Source: an uncultured Clostridiaceae bacterium
Lineage (GTDB): Bacteria > Bacillota > Clostridia > TANB77 > CAG-508
NCBI GenBank assembly: GCA_947577025.1
Contig: CANPTO010000020.1
Coordinates: 1 to 37,154 of the forward strand
DNA length: 37,154 bases
Reading direction: 5' to 3'
In this document: piece after piece, positions 32,325 to 37,154 of the stretch
Position numbering within the stretch: the first letter of the stretch is position 1
Layout of the letters: every line of letters begins with the position of its first letter
Translations under genes and position numbers: made by a program
Notes under the pieces: model-generated
What the model saw: the letters and a program-made list of their open reading frames with translations, nothing else
Told to the model about the DNA's origin: nothing
Database searches by the model: none

Positions 32325-33734
32325 CTAAAATTTGCTATATATAAATTCACTTACATTAAATCCTATCCCATATATTCCAAATACTAACACTATTATGGCT
32401 AAAGTTCCTATTATTGCTAGTTTTCCCTCTATTTTATAGTTTTTTATTTTTGTTATTATTTTTTCTTTTTTGATATCAAATATTATTAATACTATTACTG
32501 AAATTATTAGCACTACTATATTTGCTATATTTAAACCTAAATTTAGGAAGTTTGAAAGCATTTCTACATAGTTAAAGTTTGTAAATATACTTCCTATCAT
32601 TTGAAGTGATGTTAGTGTATCTGTCCATATGAAGAATGACCATAGTATTGATATTAGTAAAAAGGTTATTATTATATTGATTGGTTTCCATTTTGTTTTT
32701 AATATTTTCCCATATACTACTAATAAACCATGTAATAATCCCCATAGTAAGTAGTTCATTCCATGCCAGAAGCCTGATATTACAAATGTTATTATTACAT
32801 TTATTTTGTTTCTTATTTTACTACATCTATTTCCTCCAAGTGGTATATATATGTAGTCTCTAAGCCAACTGCTTAGTGCAATATGCCATCTTCTCCAAAA
32901 TTCTTTTATACTTTGTGATAGATATGGTGAGTCAAAGTTTTCTTTTAAGTTTATTCCTAGCATTTTTGAACCACCTATTACTATATCTATTCCTCCACTA
33001 AAATCTGCATATAACTGTACTGAATATAATAGCATTGCAAGAAGTGCATATGCTCCTTTATAAATGCTTACATCACTTGATATTGTTCCTATTAATATTC
33101 CTACTCTACCTGCTATTACAAACTTTTTAGTTAATCCCCATAGTATTCTAATTACTCCATTGTATATGTTTTCCAGCTTTATTTTTTCCTTTTTAAAAAG
33201 TTCTTCTTTCATGTTCTCATATCTTGTTATTGGACCTATAAATAAGTATGGAAAGTACACTACATATAGAAAATATTTAAAGAAGTTTTTTTCCGCTTCT
33301 ATTTTTCCTTTATATACATCTACTATGTATGAAATTACTTGTAAAGTGTAGTATGAAATTCCAAGTGGCGCTATTATTTGAATACCACTTAGCCAGTTTA
33401 ATTTTGCTTGTCCATATAGTAATATTTTAATTGCTATTAATATGCAGGCATTTACTGCTATAGTTATTATTAGTATCCATTTTCCATTTTTCTTATTTTG
33501 ATTATTTTTATAATTTTCACCTTTAACTTCTTCTATAATTTCAGCATTTTTATTTTCTTTATCAGCATAATTAATGTTGCAGTTTGTACAGCCCTCGATA
33601 CTCCTCTTGTTTGATATTATTCTTGCTGCTGCATATGTTGTAACTGTGCTAAATAATATATATATTAAATTTGATATTCCAAAGCTTACATATATTCCTA
33701 TGCTTAATATTAGTAATAGTATATTTATTAGCAT
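32325..33734 (-). CDS. MBOAT family O-acyltransferase (AlgI/PatA/DltB-like)
   Basis: A polytopic membrane enzyme, 469 residues. The catalytic region is clear: FWRRWHIALSSWLRDYIYIP and the conserved His in ISGFWHGMNYLLWGLLHG. The N-terminal part carries a polar insertion with CTNCN and KENKNAEIIEEVKGENYKNN that is not typical of the family. It moves acyl groups across the membrane to a secreted acceptor, probably with the SGNH-like partner. The ATG at 33734 has an AAAGGAG site. Confidence 0.9.
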   Translation of the reverse strand: MLINILLLILSIGIYVSFGISNLIYILFSTVTTYAAARIISNKRSIEGCTNCNINYADKENKNAEIIEEVKGENYKNNQNKKNGKWILIITIAVNACILIAIKILLYGQAKLNWLSGIQIIAPLGISYYTLQVISYIVDVYKGKIEAEKNFFKYFLYVVYFPYLFIGPITRYENMKEELFKKEKIKLENIYNGVIRILWGLTKKFVIAGRVGILIGTISSDVSIYKGAYALLAMLLYSVQLYADFSGGIDIVIGGSKMLGINLKENFDSPYLSQSIKEFWRRWHIALSSWLRDYIYIPLGGNRCSKIRNKINVIITFVISGFWHGMNYLLWGLLHGLLVVYGKILKTKWKPINIIITFLLISILWSFFIWTDTLTSLQMIGSIFTNFNYVEMLSNFLNLGLNIANIVVLIISVIVLIIFDIKKEKIITKIKNYKIEGKLAIIGTLAIIVLVFGIYGIGFNVSEFIYSKF

Positions 33735-33860
33735 ATTTTGTTTCTCCTTTATTTTTGTATAAGATTGTTGTATCTTTTTTGGTAGTTTCTTCGAAGGGCG
33801 AGTCTCCTATGGCGGCAACCCCTATAATAAAATTATTCATTCTTCACTATTCATCATTCA

Positions 33861-35541
33861 CTACTTCGCCTCTGGGTAGGCACTTCTGTTCCAATCTCTT
33901 CCTTTCATAGCGCTACTTGCAAATTTTTCGTCGTCTGTTGCTGGACCTATTAGGTGGTTTCCTGGTGTTGAGTCATAATGTCTCCAAACTCCCCCTACAT
34001 TTATTAAGTTCCAATAATGTGTACCATCTATTGTTTTTACTACTTGATTTTTTATTCCTGCCTTATTTAGTGCTTTTTGTACTAATAGTACATGTACATA
34101 GCAGTTTCCTCTCTTATTTGTTAGTCCATACCATATTGGGTCATCATCTCCCCAACTACTGTTATATGATATTTCGCTTCTTATTGTAGAAACTATACCA
34201 TAGGCATCTTTTCCTACTAAATATTTGTTATAAAATTCATTGAATTTATTGTTCGTATCCTCTTGGTTATGTTTTACTATTATTTTTCTTTTTGCTACTG
34301 CTGTATTTCCTTTACTGTCTTTTGATGTATATGTTGCATAATATGTACCTGCTGCGCCTATATTTACTTTGCTTGTGTCTACTGTAAATTCGCAGTTTCC
34401 TTCTTTTTTGTCTACTGCTTTTACTCCACTTTTATAATTTACATCTGAGTTTTTTGCTACTGTCATTTCTTTTAATCCTGAAAATACTGGTGATTCTGTA
34501 TCTTTTTTTATAATTAAGTTTGCTTGCTTTTCTATTTTATTTCCGTGCTTCGTCTTTTGCTTCTATTGTTACTACTTGTGTCCCTATTTTTTTATAGTCT
34601 ATTTGGGTTAATAATGTTGTTTCTACTTTTCCTGATGCGTCTTTTGCTGATACTATAAATTTTGATTTTTCTACTTTTTCATCGTCATATATTGTTACAT
34701 CTTTTAATTCTAGCTCTGGAGGAGTTGTATCTTGTATTTTTATATTTATTATATATTCTTTTCCATCGTTTGTTAATGTCATTGTGTATTCTCCTACTTG
34801 TGCTTTATTTATTTTTTCTAACTCTTTTTTTGATACTAGGCTTGCATCTTCTTCTGGACGCATTAGTATGTGTTCCTTTGTTAGTTCTTTTCCTAGTTCT
34901 AATGTAACATTGTAGTTTAACCAGTCTACTGTAAGTGTACATTCTTTAGATGTTTTATTTCCATATTCATCTTTTACTATTACTGTAACTGGATATTTTC
35001 CAAATTCGGTTATTTGTGGTATTTGTTCTACTTCTACATACATTGTTGATAGGTCATTTTTTTCTAATATGAAGTCTTCTCCTTTTATTTCATATCCTAT
35101 ATATTTTGTTATATCTTGAAATTTTACTTCTGGTGGGGTAGTGTCTACTAAGTTCATTTTTATTTTATACTGTTTTTGTTTGTACATTAATTCTATATTA
35201 TGTTCTCCTACTTTGTTTAAATCTATTGTGCTCATATCTGTTATTATTCTACTATTTTCAATATACTTTTCGTTTGTTACAAAGTCTTTTATTGTTATTG
35301 CTTCTTTAGTGCCTATTTCTATTTGTGTATCTTTAAATTTTGGAATTAGCTTTGTATATATATAATAAATATCTAATATGAATGTAATTAATGCTAATAT
35401 GTATATTATAAATATTAGTATTTTTTGTAATTTTTTGTGTTCTTTTTTTGTTTCTACTTTTTCTTCTTTATTTTGTGTTTTTATATCATTTTTTTCTTTT
35501 GCATGTTTTCCTCTCTTTTTATCATTTTGTGCTTCTTCCAC
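33861..35541 (-). CDS. Membrane-anchored Ig-like and transglutaminase-like protein, +1 shift needed
   Basis: N-terminal basic/acidic tail, then one membrane helix (ILIFIIYILALITFILDIYYI, about 43-63), then a series of Ig/cadherin-like beta domains (DTTPPEVKFQDITKYIGYEI, DTTPPELELKDVTIYDDEKV, DTESPVFSGLKEMTV) and a transglutaminase-like domain with the catalytic Cys in NKRGNCYVHVLLV, His in GTHYWNLINV and Asp in HYDSTPG. The frame breaks at 34545 (GCA C GGA AAT). Omitting the extra C joins AKDEA to GNKIEKQ and gives 559 residues. The literal frame stops three codons after the break. The protein would act at the cell surface, for example in cross-linking or protein processing. Confidence 0.85.
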
Positions 35542-35838
35542 TGCTGTTTTCCCCCTTTTTACACATTTTCCTTTATTATACCATAATTATTTTTCAAATG
35601 TATAACAAGTATATTTCATTAATATTACAAGTTGTTTTTTTACTTATGCTCTTACTATTATTAGGCACTATTAATAGTTCTACAAAAGCTTGCTCTAGAA
35701 GATGTAGGAGCGATTTTTTCTTAGTTCCTCGAGCGACAGCGAGTTATAAATAACCTATTATCTAAATATTTTTTGGTTGTGCTTGATTTTATTTTGATTT
35801 GTTGTATAATTTATTTAAATTATTTTACGGAGTTTTAT
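35542..35838. other. Divergent intergenic region
   Basis: About 297 bases between divergent genes. It contains a GC-richer patch around 35690-35745 with TCCTCGAGCGACAGCGAGTT. A 51-residue hydrophobic plus-strand frame exists (from ATG near 35600), but it has no ribosome binding site and is not supported. No promoter consensus is obvious. Confidence 0.4.
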
Positions 35839-37050
35839 ATGAAAAAGTTAAATTTTAAAACATTTTTGTTATTTATATGTTGTATTTTGTTTTTATTTTT
35901 TATATTTTTTTATTTGAATAATTTGTTTTATTTGCATAGTTTAGAAAAATCCATTTTACCTATTTCTAGTAGCTTTTTTAATCTTAATTCTAAAAGTATT
36001 AAAAATTTTGTTTTAAAAACTACTAGAGTTACAAATGGCTTGTTGGCTAGAACTAAAAAATTACAGTCTTATACTCAAATTGGCGGTTTAGAACTTCCCA
36101 TTAAAGGGGCTACTGGTTATGCTTCTGTTAAGCTTAATTTAATGCTTGAGCCTAGTAATAATTCTGGTATAGTCGGCACTTTCATTCCTGGCATGGCTTT
36201 TAGAATTTTAAATGAACAAGGCGATTGGTGGTATGTCGAAACTAATAAGTTCTCTGGCTGGCTCGAACATAAATATTGTATGATTAATTTACCTGATGTA
36301 ATTCCCTCTATTATTTATGATGATACTAATAGTTATTCTTCTTTATTTAAATCTAGTGGTAAAGATCTTCCCAATATTACTGGTAAGGCTCTTTATAATG
36401 TTAAGTGTATGAATAATAGGCTTAATAAAGAGGAGTATTTGATGCCTATTTTGTATAGTGTAGCTAAAAAGATTTGCTCTGCACAACAATTAGCTTTAGA
36501 AGAAGGTAACTGTTTAAAAATATATGAATCTTATAGACCTTACATTACCCAAATGGCTATTGCTAATAGTTTAAGAGAGCTTGCTAATTCTGATGAAGAT
36601 GTAAAAAATGGCATTAATTCTTCTGGTTGGTCTGAAAGCTGGTTTATTGCCCAAAATTTGTCTAATCATCAACGTGGTATTGCTATTGATACTAGTTTGG
36701 TTAAAATTATAAATTCTAAATATAAGTATTATGGAGATTATTATTACATAGATGTTACTGATTATGAGGAATATGAAATGCCTACTAATATGCATGAGCT
36801 TAGCAAAGCTGCTGCTACTTATTCTTATGGCATTTCTAACAAAAACAAAGAAGTTTTGCAAAAAACTCCATTTGCTAAAACAATGAATGATGAGGCTAAA
36901 CTTTTACAAAGTTACTGCCTAAAAGCTAACCTTTCCCCTTTAGCTTCTGAATGGTGGCATTTTGAGGATTTGGATACTAAGGAGAAAACCAAGAATAATT
37001 ATAGTACTGGAAGGTATTATATAACTGAGTGTTATAGTTTGGAATATTAG
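35839..37050 (+). CDS. SH3-domain plus M15-type D-Ala-D-Ala peptidase
   Basis: The ATG at 35839 has an ACGGAG site. A membrane helix (FLLFICCILFLFFIFFYL) is followed by an SH3b-like domain (about 90-160; GYASVKLNLMLEP, GIVGTFIPGMAFRIL, GDWWYVE, FSGWLEHKYC) and then the peptidase domain from about residue 180. The zinc motifs of the M15 family are SNHQRGIAIDTSL (HxxxxxxD) and SEWWHFED (EWWHF). The family includes VanX and VanY, which split D-Ala-D-Ala or remove terminal D-Ala in wall precursors. The SH3 domain would bind peptidoglycan. Which activity it has is not decided by the sequence. Confidence 0.88.
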   Translation: MKKLNFKTFLLFICCILFLFFIFFYLNNLFYLHSLEKSILPISSSFFNLNSKSIKNFVLKTTRVTNGLLARTKKLQSYTQIGGLELPIKGATGYASVKLNLMLEPSNNSGIVGTFIPGMAFRILNEQGDWWYVETNKFSGWLEHKYCMINLPDVIPSIIYDDTNSYSSLFKSSGKDLPNITGKALYNVKCMNNRLNKEEYLMPILYSVAKKICSAQQLALEEGNCLKIYESYRPYITQMAIANSLRELANSDEDVKNGINSSGWSESWFIAQNLSNHQRGIAIDTSLVKIINSKYKYYGDYYYIDVTDYEEYEMPTNMHELSKAAATYSYGISNKNKEVLQKTPFAKTMNDEAKLLQSYCLKANLSPLASEWWHFEDLDTKEKTKNNYSTGRYYITECYSLEY

Positions 37051-37055
37051 GAAAG

Positions 37056-37154
37056 AATTGGGACGTGGGAAAGATTTGGGACGAAGGAAAGATTTGGGAC
37101 GTTGGAAAGATTTGGGACGCGTCTAAAAATTTACAAACATATATAACTAAAAAG
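37056..37154. repeat. GGGAC-family repeat at the right edge
   Basis: Tandem GGAAAGATTTGGGACG units (from 37068) lead into the same GCGTCTAAAAATTTACAAAC stretch that forms the arm of the 29640-29776 inverted repeat. The window ends inside it, so the matching arm is presumably just outside. Confidence 0.85.

Noticed and set aside
33649..33840. Minus-strand 63-residue frame upstream of the MBOAT gene
   Set aside because: It overlaps the MBOAT gene start in another frame and lacks a ribosome binding site. The unusual GVAAIGDSPFEETT text comes from a small GC-rich patch.
35448..35753. Plus-strand frame before the VanX/VanY-like gene
   Set aside because: The first part is antisense to the transglutaminase gene and the last 51 residues have no ribosome binding site or family features.

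Overview
This is a very AT-rich window from a Gram-positive, endospore-forming anaerobe, most likely an uncultured gut-type Clostridia lineage. The evidence is the sporulation gene set (cotJA/cotJB/cotJC, sigH, ytfJ/gerW, a DUF2953 gene), strong GGAGG ribosome binding sites, TTGACA/TATAAT promoters and A/T-ending codons. Layout, left to right: an ABC-2 exporter pair; a small type III toxin-antitoxin locus; a GH73-like wall hydrolase; an orphan MutS-I domain protein; recG; an accessory DUF1523-like gene; asd; a block with ytfJ, the DUF2953 gene, a coiled-coil protein, scpA and recX; an accessory gene; then the cotJ operon.

The cotJ operon is interrupted twice. Element 1 (about 14622-19661) splits cotJB two codons before its conserved C-terminal Pro-Trp-Glu motif. 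Element 2 (about 19985-25925) splits cotJC in the middle. Each element has imperfect inverted repeats at its ends, a short direct repeat at the crossover and its own large serine recombinase. Precise removal of either element restores an in-frame, full-length coat gene, as expected for skin-like intervening elements in sporulation genes. Element 1 carries MNT/HEPN and ToxIN-type toxin-antitoxin modules and two small membrane protein genes that share a duplicated 78-bp leader. Element 2 looks like an integrated mobilizable plasmid: a RepL initiator, a MobV relaxase, a hairpin-rich origin-like region and a Fic pair.

The most striking signal is genome-wide rather than local. Eight reading-frame breaks, in asd (2), recG, a DUF2953 gene, both serine recombinases (2 and 1) and a transglutaminase gene, have exactly the same form: one extra C directly in front of a GGA or GGT glycine codon, so the ribosome meets an in-frame CGG and must skip one base. 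Skipping the C restores the full-length conserved protein every time. Independent decay cannot plausibly explain this. The candidates are programmed or tolerated +1 frameshifting (or four-base decoding) at CGG, or a systematic sequence artefact. Four accessory genes contain an in-frame CGG that must be read as Arg, which constrains the explanation.

Right of the cotJ operon lie small ORFs, tRNA-Thr(GGU), sigH, rqcH, a queuosine-precursor transporter, and a cell-surface cluster (a membrane-anchored protein, an SGNH-like protein, an MBOAT acyltransferase, an Ig-like/transglutaminase protein and a VanX/VanY-like peptidase). Extragenic palindromic repeats with GGGAC ends, including a 53-bp perfect inverted repeat, lie between several genes.
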